Assembly: GCA_003427395.1 (NCBI GenBank)
Contig: BFEA01000032.1
Coordinates: forward strand, 2,508,864 to 2,542,253
From: Chara braunii
Lineage: Eukaryota; Streptophyta; Charophyceae; Charales; Characeae
Direction: 5' to 3'
DNA length: 33,390 bases
The translations under genes were made by a program, and so were the position numbers. The first letter of the stretch is position 1. Every line of letters begins with the position of its first letter. The notes under the pieces were generated by a model. The model did not search any database and was not told the origin of the DNA. It was given only the letters and a program-made list of their open reading frames with translations. Shown here one piece after another: positions 17,769 through 29,620 of the stretch.

Positions 17769-19467
17769 ACTCTCTATGGGGGAGATGTTGCGATAGGTCT
17801 ACCTTTCTTTCGGCACTGACTTAGAGATAGACCTAGGCTTGGCTGTCAGAAGAGTCTTGAGTGAGAACGTGTCATAGGGAGTTGATCTCCATACATTGAC
17901 GATTTAGCTTGGGCATTGACTTGTCTTAGGATACATGTCTTCTTTGGACATTCGATCCAGGATTTGGACTAGTTTTAGCTTGATCCTGCAAGGATCATCT
18001 TCTGTTATCACTGATAATAGGTCGGTTGGTTGATCGCCGACTTGTCGGCTCACGACACAACTTTGCTTACACCTGCATCTCAACTTGATTGCCTTAGCCC
18101 TTTGATTTGACATGTTGCTTTGAGGGTTTTAACAAGACTTCTTTTAAATGGTCATTTTAAAGAACTTATGAGATTTATGGAAAGTTGAACTATGACTAAC
18201 GCTTGAGTATGTGAGGCGTGGTGTGAGTTACAGGGACCAGTAAAGTTGACCACATGGGTGTATGGCAATGTGGCTATTGTGTGTGTTTGTGTTTTAGGCA
18301 GGTAAGTATTTTGGAGCGTGGTATATGGGTCATACTTTGGAGGCAGTGAGAATGACAACCATGTGTCGCACGATCTGCATACCTGATGGGTCTATGTTTC
18401 CCCGTCTTTCGTTTTATCTCGAGTCATGATTTAACATATGAGTGTTGGGATGTTTATTTATTTATAGGGTGATTTTGCTTGTCAATTTTTATAGTTGGAC
18501 GTTGTACTCCGTGACAACCCTCAAAGTCAAACCCCCTGACTTCTTTCCAGACCCTGGGTGATTGAGCTGGTCTCCAGGGCAATAAGAGACGATTGTCACC
18601 ACAGGTATGAACTTGTGTACCACCCAGTCCTGCAGGATGCAGAAGAGGGTGTGGTTGTCAACCGCACTTGGTGGTTGTCCAGCGTCGAGAGATCAATCCC
18701 TCAAGGCGCGTGTCAGCCGACACTTGAGTGTCGAATGCGACCCTTGAGATTAACGAGGATCACATGAGTATGGGTACTACGTAGTACGCCATCATTGCGA
18801 CTGTTTGCTTATACTTGCATTGCGAGTCGATATGAGTTAGCCCTGCGTCCGCGCTGTTTTATACTAAGTCTCGCGCGCTATGCCTATCCGATTTCCGCAT
18901 TGGAGAGTTATGGGTTGGTTACTAAGGGACTAGGAGTGTTGTCCCGTTGTTTGTCTTTTGTCGTTTTGTATATGTACGTACGTATATGTGTGTGTTTTTG
19001 TTTTTATGTTCTTAGAGTGGTGTGCACGTGATGCGTGGGATGCGTCCTAGTCGACCGGTGACGAGTCGCTCTTGGGACCTCAGCCCCCCAAGATGTCGGT
19101 TCGCGTGCGGGTTTGATAAGGGGCGTAATACCGCTCGTACCCCCTATGCTACAACAAACGAAAAACGCCCTCGGCTAGTCAGCCTCAGTGATTGCAGCCA
19201 ATCAACTTTCGTATTGTGGACTGGTAGCTCGGTGGGGATACGCCCGCCGAAGGGAGGTAACAACTCTCGTAAGGTGGAGGTAGTCGTGCCTCGTGTAGGC
19301 CCTATCTTGTCGTAGGGGCTCGCGAGAGGTATGGCTGGCGCACTCGGCCGGAGCGGCTTGCGGAAGCTCCATGTATATTCGCGACGAGGATTTACACCGA
19401 CTCCTGCGTGACGCGGCTGGGAGGGTCCCGCGCTGTCCTGTGCAGTGTCGGACCGATGCACTCGACA

Positions 19468-21272
19468 GCCGGCACTGTTGTCGGGGATAACGGTTGCCTG
19501 CCGTTGTCCCTGGTGGAACGACATCCGGGTGTGAAAAGGTGAGAACTAGGTAAAGTGATAAGTTTCCCTTGACTTATATGGTTGATTGTTCGACATCTTG
19601 ACTATTGTTAAGGATGTTTTAAGATTGTAACCTGAGTTTGAAACGCTTAGTATACGAAGTCAAGCTGAGTCGCCCTCCCCTGGTCAATAGAGCCTCGCTT
19701 TAGAGGAGTTTTTTCAGTACGGAAGTGACATGGATGAGAGGGAGAGGATGACTGATAAGTGCGAACCGATGGGTTTTGATTACAAAGGTCTTTTCTTGAG
19801 CTCAGACCGAGTTGTGGTGCAATGGGTAGTGCAATTAAAATTGTGCCTTGACCCTCCGGTGGTATCAGTTGATGATAAAATTAAGTCACCTAGAGGATTG
19901 TATAGATGTAACCGTCGATAAACGTTGAAGAGTAGTGGCTAGCTAGCGGTTTGGCTAACCCGAAGAGAGGCTTATGTCTTAAGTTTGTGTGAATATATAT
20001 ATATATTGGTTTTTATGACAATTTTTATGCGGTTGTTGCCATATATTTATTTTTTTTTGTATTTGTTTTGATGTTTGATTAATGATGTATGTAGGGATTG
20101 CCTTTCAAAGGGGACATAGACGTTGCATGAAACCCACATCTGGCATGGGACCATAGGTGAATGGGGTGACCCACTCCTACGAAAGGTGGTTCTTCCTAAG
20201 GGGAGTTAGTCGGCATGTATAAATTGTCCTCAGTAGACGTGCACTCTTGAATTGTTATCCCATCGGTGAGACTTAAGGAAGCAGTTATCAGTCTTGAGAA
20301 TGATAGTGAGACTCACGCCGGAACTATGTTCCTTGTCCATTCTGGGATGTTGTTATCTTTCCTTTGAATAGGAAGATAACTACATTATCAAGTAAAAGAA
20401 GAGAAAAAAGTTTGTTCTCCTACTTAAACCTTGATGGCAGAGTATGACAACTACTGCTTAGCCAGGGTGGGTCTAGAGTGACGACCTAGGCCAGACTCTC
20501 GCTACGTAGGGCCGCCATGCTTAGAGAGGTGTGATATCATCGCCTGTTGTTTTAATAGGTATGAGTGGGGTTGTCTTGCTAACCTTAATAGGTTTAGTGA
20601 GGCACAAGCGCTGGAATTGGAGAGGGTTGCGGTGAGGCTTGATCTTTAGAGCGGGGCTCAGGAGTCAAAATGTTATCTTACGAGGATTACACCGCCCCTC
20701 CGTAATATATGCTTCGCTTAAGAGTTAAAGGGGTAACAATTGTATCATGTTATTTACTCATTACGAGTCTTATTTTTGCCTTATAGAGTGTTGTTGAGGT
20801 TTATTTTGTTATATAACTGGCAGGTGAGTTGGCTTCATGTTGTTGTTTATAAAGCTTACCGTGCTCCTCAGTTATAACCCTTGCTAATAAGTTGTGCTTA
20901 TTATGTTGTGATTATTGTTGTAAGTATATATTATTTATCATGGGTTGTACTGCATTTTGGATTCATGTTTGGAGTAGCCATCTATGGAGCATATGTATAT
21001 TGTGTCCTTCCTTGATAATATAATAAAATCATGAGTTGTTAATGTCTGAGTTATGATTTGAGGGAGTTATTTGTGAATATTTATGTCTTATTTCAAATGA
21101 ATATTTATTTAAAGACTCTCTTCAGTAACGTCGTTGTTCTGATTAAAATCCTTATATGCATTTTCATGATGAGAACGACATATTTTAGTAGAGATATATT
21201 ATGCATTAGATTTAGTTACGTAACTTCCTTCGAACCTCGACCCTAATGCCGCTCGTTGTTGTTCAACAAGTG
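19468..21272 (+). other. Untranslated leader of the giant element
   Basis: It starts with a 10-bp stem (GGGATAACGG at 19484 with CCGTTGTCCC at 19501, one T-G pair), then TGGTGGAACGACATCC at 19511, the only TGG-initiated primer-site candidate near the LTR, 43 bases after it. I could not match it to a tRNA. The rest contains a short TA run near 19993-20006 and one weak 63-codon frame (19730-19921), but no recognised domain or repeat. Confidence 0.45.
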
Positions 21273-22289
21273 ATGGGGTCGAGGGAGCTCGAAATGGAAG
21301 GGTCTCAAGGGAAGATTGGGGTCGAGGAACTTTCCTACCTGCTGGGTGTGCGTGATTGAGAGCGAGACAACCTACCCAAGGTTTGAACAGATAGCATCCC
21401 ACTGCAAGTGGAAGGAAGAGCATATGCTGAAGGAGGTTATAAAGTATATCCATATAGGCTTGGAGAATGAAGTCAGTAGGTTGGTTAGAAGAGCGGGGTC
21501 ATCCTGGAGGAGGTTTTATGATGACATGTGGAATAAATACCAACTAGGTGAGGAACAACTGACCAAAGACGATCTTGAGAAGATAGATCGATATAGTTAT
21601 GTGTCAGTAGGGCACTTCCTAGCGGAGTATAAGCGCGCATCGCGCAAAGTCTGGGCTTTGTCTGAACACGACAAGTGCTTTGTCTTCCTTATGAACTTTA
21701 CGGATGCCGAGCAGATCCGTGGGACAGAAGGAAGACTCGTATGGAACAAAATACGAGAGAATTTAGTGCAGGGGGATTTGACCAGTACCTCTGTCATACG
21801 CTGCGGGAAGCGAGGGAAAGAAATAAATTGCAAAACTGTGGTAAGAGCAGACTTGATGAAGGCACAAAGAAAGTTATGACAGGTGTCAAAGGGAATACGG
21901 AAGGCAAGCCCCAGGAGAAGATTAATAAGTCTAAGTTAAATCACAAGTGGGGTGAAGAGAACAAGGCGAGGGTCTGGATTGATAAAGCAGGGGAGGTTAA
22001 AGTCAGAAATGTCGCGCCTCATATCTGTGAGAGGACAATTGACGCCCCGAATAAGGAGAGAAAAGGGAGACAAAGAGGGCAGAAACAAGTAGATATGGCC
22101 CCACCTATTGCTACATCCGGTCCTCAAATAGAACGTGCTCGATGTAATATATTGTCATTTGAAAGTAGGACGGATCGCAGAATAAAGAGAATGCGAGACC
22201 GGCAGACAAAGATAGTATGTGCTTGTTGTGGAAAGGCTGGTCACACCCCTCGCAGATGTAAGATGGCAAAGGAAGGAGTTAAGGGGTGA
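21273..22289 (+). pseudogene. gag: gag-like gene with CCHC zinc knuckle, two compensating frameshifts
   Basis: A 1017-bp frame would start at ATG 21273 and end at TGA 22287. The first part stays in that frame to a stop at 21357. The middle (to 21879) is read one base over and contains SWRRFYDDMWNKY and a following helical region that resemble the retrotransposon gag (capsid) domain. From about 21700 to the end the original frame resumes, with a basic stretch and the knuckle CACCGKAGHTPRRC (C-x2-C-x4-H-x4-C, codons at 22218-22259), which binds packaging RNA in Gag proteins. Two indels that cancel each other explain this best; programmed frameshifting is possible but would need two opposite events. 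It is the only protein-coding remnant of the element. Confidence 0.7.
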
Positions 22290-23350
22290 GACCGTTGTGC
22301 TTTAGGCAATGGCTTGACTCCTCCCAATAACTACCACCAGTTTACTTGTCTTGTCCGTAGCAAGAAAGCGATAGAATGGTGTCGACAGTTTTGAAACGAC
22401 TTATAGATAAACATTTGAGAAGCTATGACGGTGCGAAAAACTCAGTTCTTAGACATACAGGTGATCATCTGCTCATTTTGCTTTTAAGATGAATCTCCAA
22501 GTTTTATGAGACATAAATTTTATCTTGTGTATATTTCTGATTTTGAATGAGAATCCTTACTTTTGGGACTGTGCGTATGCTCCAAGTTTAACAATCCACC
22601 CTCTAAACTGATTCTAGGCCTCGTTGAATGCAAGTCGAGGTCATGTAAGGTTCGATTGTCCGTACGCTGGCGTCTTTCCATTTTTTTGGCGATAATATTG
22701 AAGTTCATCTTGTGTATATCAGTCTTTTTATGAGTAATAGGAGGTGCTATACAAGGTTTTTTGTTTCTGATTGGGGCCTGAAATTGTGATGATTTGAAGT
22801 TTGCGAGGATTTGAGACTCGAGATAACCTGTTTTCCGTCTGAGAACCATCTTGGTATGTTTTTTTGATTCCCCACAAGTTGCAGAATCGTACGTATTCTG
22901 GGTGTCATTGACATTCTCACCATTATGGCCGTGTGGGTTTTTCCGTGTTTATTGTAATTGACATATGAGGAAGAAAAAAGTTACCAGTGTAAAATAAAGG
23001 AGTGATAAAAAGTCAAATGTCTGAACCGAAGAAGGTTCGATGAAGGGAAGAAAGCGTGATTATCAGTGAAGGATTTATGAGAGGTTTGAAAAGTCCAGAA
23101 AACTATATGAAGAGAGGGGTTATGCCTGAAGGCGGCCTAAGTGATTATTGGTTTCATCTGTACTTATATTTAAGCGAAAGATATTTTGGAGGTTATATGG
23201 ATAGTCTATCCATGAGTGGGAGGATGGCTGATAAATTTTTATGGTTGATTCTCCTTCAAGAGGGAAGGGGTCTTAATAAATTATATGAAATGCTCATCCT
23301 TGAGTGAGAAGGATAGCTGAAAGATTTTAGTTGAGAGATTTGTCTTCCTG

Positions 23351-23640
23351 ATATGTATACAGCGACCACTCTGCCCTGGGCTCATAAATGTCAGCGAGGG
23401 ACTCGCAGCAGGGAAACCTGTCATGTATACGGGACCCTCAATTGACCCTTGGTTATGGACTGCGAGTGGTTTAGTCTGCGTCAGAGGGTAGGGGTTATAC
23501 TGTCATGTATACAACAATGTCACTCTACCCAAGGTTCATAGCTGCCAGTAGGGGAGACTCACGGCAAGGAAACCTGTCATGTATATGGGACCCTTACTTG
23601 GCCCTTGGTTGTGAACTGTGGGTGGCTAGCCTGCGACAGT
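23351..23640. repeat. 152-bp tandem duplication with CATGTATAC motifs
   Basis: Units begin near 23351 and 23503 and share CACTCT.CCC, GGAAACCTGTCATGTATA and CCTTGGTT in the same order. CATGTATAC or a one-base variant occurs four times. Confidence 0.75.
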
Positions 23641-24362
23641 ATTTCCCGTGATTGAGAAAAACCAAAGGAAAATGGTTGATTATGGCGAGATTTTGATAAT
23701 TATAAACTGTGAGTTTTATTTGGAAGAAAATCATGAGAATTTGCTCACTGAGCAAAACTTATGGGTGAGATTGACAAAGTGTATGACGAAAGCAAATAAC
23801 CCTGCTCGTAAAAGTGGGAGTTATGGGCAAAAGGGGTGATTTTCTTTTATTTTGAAAGACTAAGTGAATATCACCACCCATCCCTTTGATGAATCATTAA
23901 AATGAGTGACTTTTGAGTGACAGTAATGGCTTGTGGGGTTAGGCTTAACGGGGCTGTACCCATAAGGTAGGTCTGGGATATGTGTGATGGGGTCAAACAC
24001 CCTAACCTTCTAGATTAGCTAAAAGATTGAGGAGTCTGATTAAAGTTCATTAAACCCCACAATGGGGTGTCCCTTTAAGGAAAAGTTTGAAAAGGAGTGT
24101 ATAAGTTAGTTAAGTTTGAGTCATTGATGTGTAAAAAGAAAAAGAGTCTGAATAAAGATCGAAATCCTGAATTTTCACCCACCACTGAGTTTAAACTTTA
24201 ATTAGCGGTAGGGTGATCAGGTTGCCCGACACGATAAAATATCGTTCAAAGAGGCCGAGGCCATATAGTCTTGAGTTTCACTTTAAGTGATTCTCTGTCT
24301 ATGGTTGTGGTGGGTGGAAAGTGGTCTTACCCACTTTGTTGAATTAGAGGTTGAAGCATGTC

Positions 24363-24455
24363 CATGCCTAGCCGATTCTTCGGCTATTGTAGTTTTATTT
24401 TTTATTAGGAATTGAATGCCTAGTTGATTATTCGGCTATTGTAGTTTTATTTTTG
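24363..24455 (+). repeat. Tandem pair of TAGCCGA hairpins
   Basis: Two units about 54 bp apart share TCGGCTATTGTAGTTTTATT. In the first, TAGCCGA pairs perfectly with TCGGCTA over a four-base loop. In the second the left arm is TAGTTGA, which still pairs as RNA through two G-U pairs. Confidence 0.65.
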
Positions 24456-26521
24456 ATCAAGGTTTAGAGTTGACACAACTTAATGACCGTCTTAATAAAG
24501 ATAAAGACTCGGGGAAGATTATCATATACTTTTTTCTGAAGACTATGTTTTAAATGGTATTTGGTTTAAGCATCTGTTGCGACGGGGACGTCGCTTAATA
24601 GGGTCCGGGCAGGCTGTCGTACCAAACACCCTTACAAGGGTGTTTCGCATGTTTTCTGTAAGTCACGCAAGTGCGGACTCGCCTGTCCGACGGCGTGCGC
24701 GTGAGAGGAAGTATAGGTCCTCGCTTGGGTGAGCGGCGCGCGCGGGGTATTGACGGCGAGGTGCAACCATGCGCGGCCTGGGTGAGGCGGCGTCGCGGGT
24801 AGAGGGTCGCGCCCTGCATCTAGTTTTATTCGTTATTTATTCTTTTTATGATTGGTTAGTTTGTTGTCACGTCCGCCTGTGCGAATAATCAGCTCCGAGG
24901 CCGACGCCAGGGCGCGGTGGCCAATACGGCAGTCGAGGACCATGAGCAGGCCCATCGAGATTCCGACGTGATTGGGGCGTTGACAAAAATCCTACCCACG
25001 TCGGAGCGCGGGCCGAAGGGGTCAACGCAGTCGAGTGTGGTGGGGTCCGTGGTCGGGGCTTCCTTCGCCTTCTACTTGGAGAGCGTCGGTGGCCTGAAGT
25101 GAGACCATGAACTCTTTTCGTGGCCGCGTCGAAGTTACCCCGTTACAGTATTACGGGGACCCCCGTAGCAGCCACATCCGTGCTGTAGCCTCCAACAAGA
25201 GACATGTGGGGGCTGCACCCACCAGCAGGTGCGATAACTGCTACATCCGGTGGGAGATACGGACCAGGTGCCGACTGGAAGCATCGGGGCCGGGCTTCTA
25301 CTATGGGGCAGTCACTGCACCTCTCCTCAGGTCCCCTCCCCTATGAGCACCGAGGCAGTCGCTGCTCAATGCTCCTCGGGGAGGACTGACAACATATCCC
25401 TGGGTCGCGGGTGTGGGTCCGGCAGGGCGGCGACAGGCAGCAGCGAGCGGAGCTATTGTGTAAGAGGGCGACGGGCACTGAAGAGGAGTAGCAACGGGCG
25501 CTAGGTAAGTGTCGAGACGAGCAGTGGGGCGCTGCACTAGCCGCAACAGGGGAAGTGAGGTAACGGAGCGACAGTGCCAAGATAGGCAGTGAGGAAAGTA
25601 GCGTAGCGGGCGATGGGCAGCAGAAGAAAGGAGGAATGAACTGGACGTGAACCCCGACAAGGTTCGTGAGGAAAGGAAGTGGGATATGGCGACAACAGGG
25701 ATAGAGGGGAAGAAGCTTACTCCCTGGTTCCTTTGAGGATTTGGGCGAATGAACGCTCGAAGTTGGGATTTTGGCGGATGGCGAGCCCGATGGCGGCCTC
25801 CGTTTAAGCTTTAGAGCAACGGTTTGGGGGCTACAATGAAGGAAGGCTGCGCGAAGATGTAAGAGCGACTAGATATGGCAGAAACAGAAAAAGGATGTCA
25901 CTCCTCCGATACTGAGTAGAAACGGGTGAGAGAAGGGGTTAGTCCGAGGGTCTTGTCTAGGGCGAATCACTTAGTGTAGTCACATTAATACGAACGTTAG
26001 CAGAAAAGGGGTTAATAGAGAATGGTAGTGCATGGAGCTATGGAGGAGGGAGATGGAAGGTGTAGGATCTAGGCCGTTTCTTGATTGAGATCAACGAAAC
26101 AAAACTTTATACTAAGGATTTAGGGTGCTGCGAAAGCAATGGTGTCGACAGATTTGGAGTTGGGGGAGCGGATTCGATGGTATAACGAGCGGGAGTTGCG
26201 CCAGGGGAAGTAATTAGTTGTTGCCTAAATAATGAATGAAACTAACCACTTTTGCGGACAGATTCATCCGATTTTGTACGACCCGTTGAAACAAGTAACG
26301 TGTGGCCAGCCGCGAGGTTGGAAACTGACCTATTGCTCAGCGCATTGTTCATCCTATCGATGAAAGTAGCCCCGTTAGCTTTTGCGTACGAAGCCGAGCT
26401 GGAGATGCAGGATGAACCAAACACGAGCTACAGAGCCACCCGATGCCCTGACCTGGGCGATGTGCAGGGCCAAGTTCGTATAATAAAAAAACGTTGGTAA
26501 GTGGTAAGGAAGTGCGCAGTT

Positions 26522-26523
<2 letters not shown>

Positions 26524-26588
<65 letters not shown>
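26524..26588. repeat. GA microsatellite in the 3' LTR (about 65 bp)
   Basis: Pure GA run at the position matching 14573-14664. Confidence 0.95.
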
Positions 26589-26589
<1 letters not shown>

Positions 26590-27975
26590 AAATAACACTT
26601 ACCGCGGGGAGAATAACCATACACAACGAGTCGAAAGCCCGACTACTATGCCAAACTGCGTGCTGAGCAGGTAACGGGTTGGTAGTGTATCGTCTGTGTT
26701 TTAGAGAACGAGTCATTCCGAGCTTTGCACCTGTGGCGAATAGCGGGGAAACGACCAACTGGTGAAAATAGTATATTTTCTAGAAGGTAGTGGAGGTATA
26801 TTGAAGTGAATTCGACGGGAATGGAAGCTTTATGCGATAAGAGAAGGAAGGGAAGGCGGCCACAACCTCGTGGAGGAAGAAAGGTTAAAAGGGTTGTCTA
26901 ACTTACCTTGGTTCATTGATGAGGTCGAGTTCCGGACTACGAACTGCTATGGTGTACAGAAGATGGCTGCCACTTGATGTTTTTTCCGGTAGTTGACTTT
27001 TGTGTTTGTGTTCTGTCGTACGGTGTGTTTTCTCTCTTGTTATAGTTGTACTTGGATCGTTGATTGCGTACTGCTATATTTGTTGCAGAACACTGCGTGC
27101 ACCACCATTAGATTACAGTTGTGTTTTTGCCTATCTACCACTGCGGTGTTTTGTGGCAACTAGCAGAGTTTTTGCCACACCAATTGTCATGCTACCCCGT
27201 TGCGGTGCTTCCTGCAGGATATGCCTGCTACAGTTCACGTTCTGATTGAGCATAGGGGTGTGCTCTATTTGGACATGATCCTTCTAGATTGCATTACGGT
27301 AATTCAGATTAAGGGGAAGGCATCGTGAACTTGGAATGGAGGTTAAGTTGTACAAGGGAGTCTTCGCTGTGAGTTGAATGGTCGTCAAGGGGGGGAGGGG
27401 CGCATTGACACGATTTGGAGGACCGTCAGGAAGTCAATGTGCGGCGTTTTGACTTCAGTTTGGTGGTATTACTGCGATCCTTGGCTACCATTGCGGGGCC
27501 GTCAAGCGAGTGAAGGTATCAAGGCCCTCTCATGAGAGTTAAGTTGTTCCCCTTTTGTATCTCGAGAGTCTGAAACCCCTCATTCTATCCTGCTTACTCT
27601 AAGTCTAATCTTGTTCTGAGAGGAATGCGGCAGGCGGGATTGCAACCCGTAGGACCGCATCAAGACTCTGTGGGGAGTCAGCCCACCGATTGTGGGAGCT
27701 CTGCCGGAACTCAGGAGGAGTTCTGGAGACAGGGAACTGAAAGGTAGTCATTGCTTCCCCTCTATAAACCCAGTTATAGCCCCTATCTATATTCCTTTTT
27801 ATACTTTGACTGGATATACTGCATGCCCCTTTACTTTGACTTTCAGGACATAACCAGACTAAGTAAAAGAGTGATTGTGCAAATTCAGTTTCAGTTTTGT
27901 TGTTTGACCTAAAGCAGATTGTGGGGTTGGATCTGGGGGAAGGTTGGGAGGAAGGCAGTATTGCTTTAAAGTTTG

Positions 27976-28813
27976 ACTGGGTCATTAAGGATGGGAAGTC
28001 CCCATAAGTTTGGGGAGACCCAGTGCTGTGTTTATTTTGGATTGCTTGGAGCATCAAACCATTCCATAAGTTTGGGTGGTCTGATTGCTTTGGAGGCTGG
28101 GAAGTCCCCATAAGTTTGGGAAGACCTAGTGTTGTGGGATTGCATGGAGAGTCAGGCCATTCTATAAGTTTAGGTGGTCTGGTTGCTCTGACTTGTGAGG
28201 GTCAACTGTGATTTGATTTTTCAGAAGCCAAGCACATTCTATAAGTTCAGGTGGCTTGGTTGTCTTGTTTACCTTAGGTTTCCGCCAGTTTCTTTAGTTT
28301 CTGAACGAGGAGGTCTGAGCATGTTCCATAATTTTGGTGGCTCATCCTCTTCCTGCTTTGGCCTTGAGAGAAATGAACCAGGATGAGGACCAAGAGATGT
28401 TCTATAAGTTTGGGTGGTCTTGGTCCAACTTGAATGCCTCGCACATGCTGAAACCCAAAGGTTATAATTTGGCTATACTTATTATTATTTTATCTATGAA
28501 CAAGTTTGTCAGACAAGGTCAGTTTGGGTGGTCTGATTATAACTTATCACCAACTGAAGAGAGTACTAATTAAGAATAAATTTGTGGTACGAAGGGGCAG
28601 GCTGAATCTTGAGTTGAAGATGATCGGTTCAGTTATACGCTACCTTAAAAGACTAAGTGCAGACAATTATATAAACTTGGGATACTTAAACAGTTCAGGG
28701 CGACTAGGATGTCCTAGTCATATGCCCAAAGAAGAGAAAAGTTGTTGTGCCCTTTGTTCTGTGTATACTCAATGGCTGGGTCAGGCATGTCCCATAAGTT
28801 TGGGTGGCCTGAC
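27976..28813 (+). ncRNA. Nine-hairpin array in the 3' LTR
   Basis: Same nine units as 16054-16886. Several stems are better here: GGACCAAGA/TCTTGGTCC (28387, 28418) is a perfect 9 bp where the 5' LTR has a mismatch, and GTCAGGC/GCCTGAC (28780, 28807) is perfect where the 5' LTR has a G-U pair. Unit 4 has CAGGCCA/TGGTCTG, keeping pairing with one G-U. Unit 8 has lost several loop bases. Having two copies allows stem conservation to be compared directly. Confidence 0.6.
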
Positions 28814-29102
28814 TTTATGCCTTATGTAAGCTAGGTATAAAGGGGATTGAAAGATTACGAACTATTGTTTATCCAGGTTGACTTGGGGATGGTGAGAGTA
28901 CTTACCTTTGTGGTTTGGCTTGCATGTGGCTGAGTGAGATTACTACTTAGTCTGAGTTTCAATTTGACTGGTAGTTGCTTTAGTTGCTCGCAACGTGCTA
29001 GAGCCATAAGAGTTAGTTTCAATTCATGTATTTTCTTAGCTAAGTTTTTTTTACTTAGGTCAATTCCTGCATTTTCTGGGATCTTTTATTTATACTTGGT
29101 CT

Positions 29103-29620
29103 TTTATAAATCTTGGTAAGCTACTTTCTCTACGGGAAGTGCTGCCGAAATTTCTACAAAACCAAGGAGTTAGTTCAGTTTGTCTGACTTTTTGGCTTAG
29201 TAAAAATCTGGGAAGTCTCATTTTCTAAAGGGAGTGCTGCCCAAATTTTTGCTAATTAAGCGAGTTAGATAAAATTGGACTTTGAGAAGTCAAAGTCATT
29301 TTAAATTCTGAACATAGTTTTGTATAAATTTTGGTAAGCTACTTTCTCTACGGGAAGCGCAACCGAAATTTCTGCAAATCTAAGGAGTTAGTCAAAATTT
29401 GACTTTTCAAAGTTCAACTTGTCTGATTTTTATAAATGGATTGGTAAAAATCTGGGAAGTCCCCTTTTCTAAAGGGAATGCTGCCCAAATTTTTGCTGAT
29501 TCCGGGAGTTAGACAAAATTTAACTTTGGAAGGTTGAATATTTTTTTTTTTCTTCATATTTAGGCTGATATAATTCTGGAAAGACACTTTTCCTACGGGA
29601 AGCGCTGTCGAAATTTTCCT
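29103..29620 (+). repeat. Five ~120-bp hairpin units in the 3' LTR
   Basis: Units start near 29105, 29201, 29323, 29442 and 29569, in the same A-B-A-B-A order as at 17184-17735. In the fourth unit the outer arms (GGTAAAAATCTGGG with CCCAAATTTTTGCT) keep pairing through G-U where bases changed. The first interval is shorter because of a deletion. Confidence 0.65.

Larger units (their letters stand above)
12662..19467 (+). repeat. 5' LTR (6806 bp)
   Basis: It begins TGTCATACC and ends CTCGACA. In order it holds a 12-bp palindrome near its start, a GC-rich 1-kb section, a GA microsatellite, several short frames kept in both copies, a nine-hairpin array, a five-hairpin tandem array, a TGGCGACTCTGG motif, and a 3' third that is also present in the old LTR at 6790-9541. 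By eye it matches the 3' LTR at somewhat above 90% in sampled blocks; differences are mostly transitions, densest in the CG-rich start. Confidence 0.85.
22290..24614 (+). other. Non-coding 3' interior of the giant element
   Basis: This is where pol would lie in an autonomous element. No aspartic protease, YxDD, DDE or other pol signature appears. Two small frames (23056-23307 and 23648-23839) show no domain. The region carries a 152-bp tandem pair and a hairpin pair, listed separately. The bases before the 3' LTR (GGGTCCGGGCAGGC) are only partly purine, so the polypurine tract is not clear. Confidence 0.5.

Noticed and set aside
22520-22849. Antisense 109-codon frame downstream of gag, considered as an accessory gene
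   Set aside because: No domain, no promoter or splice evidence, and no second copy to compare.
23056-23307. 83-codon frame in the interior of the giant element as a pol remnant
   Set aside because: It contains no protease, reverse transcriptase, RNase H or integrase motif and has ordinary length for a chance frame.
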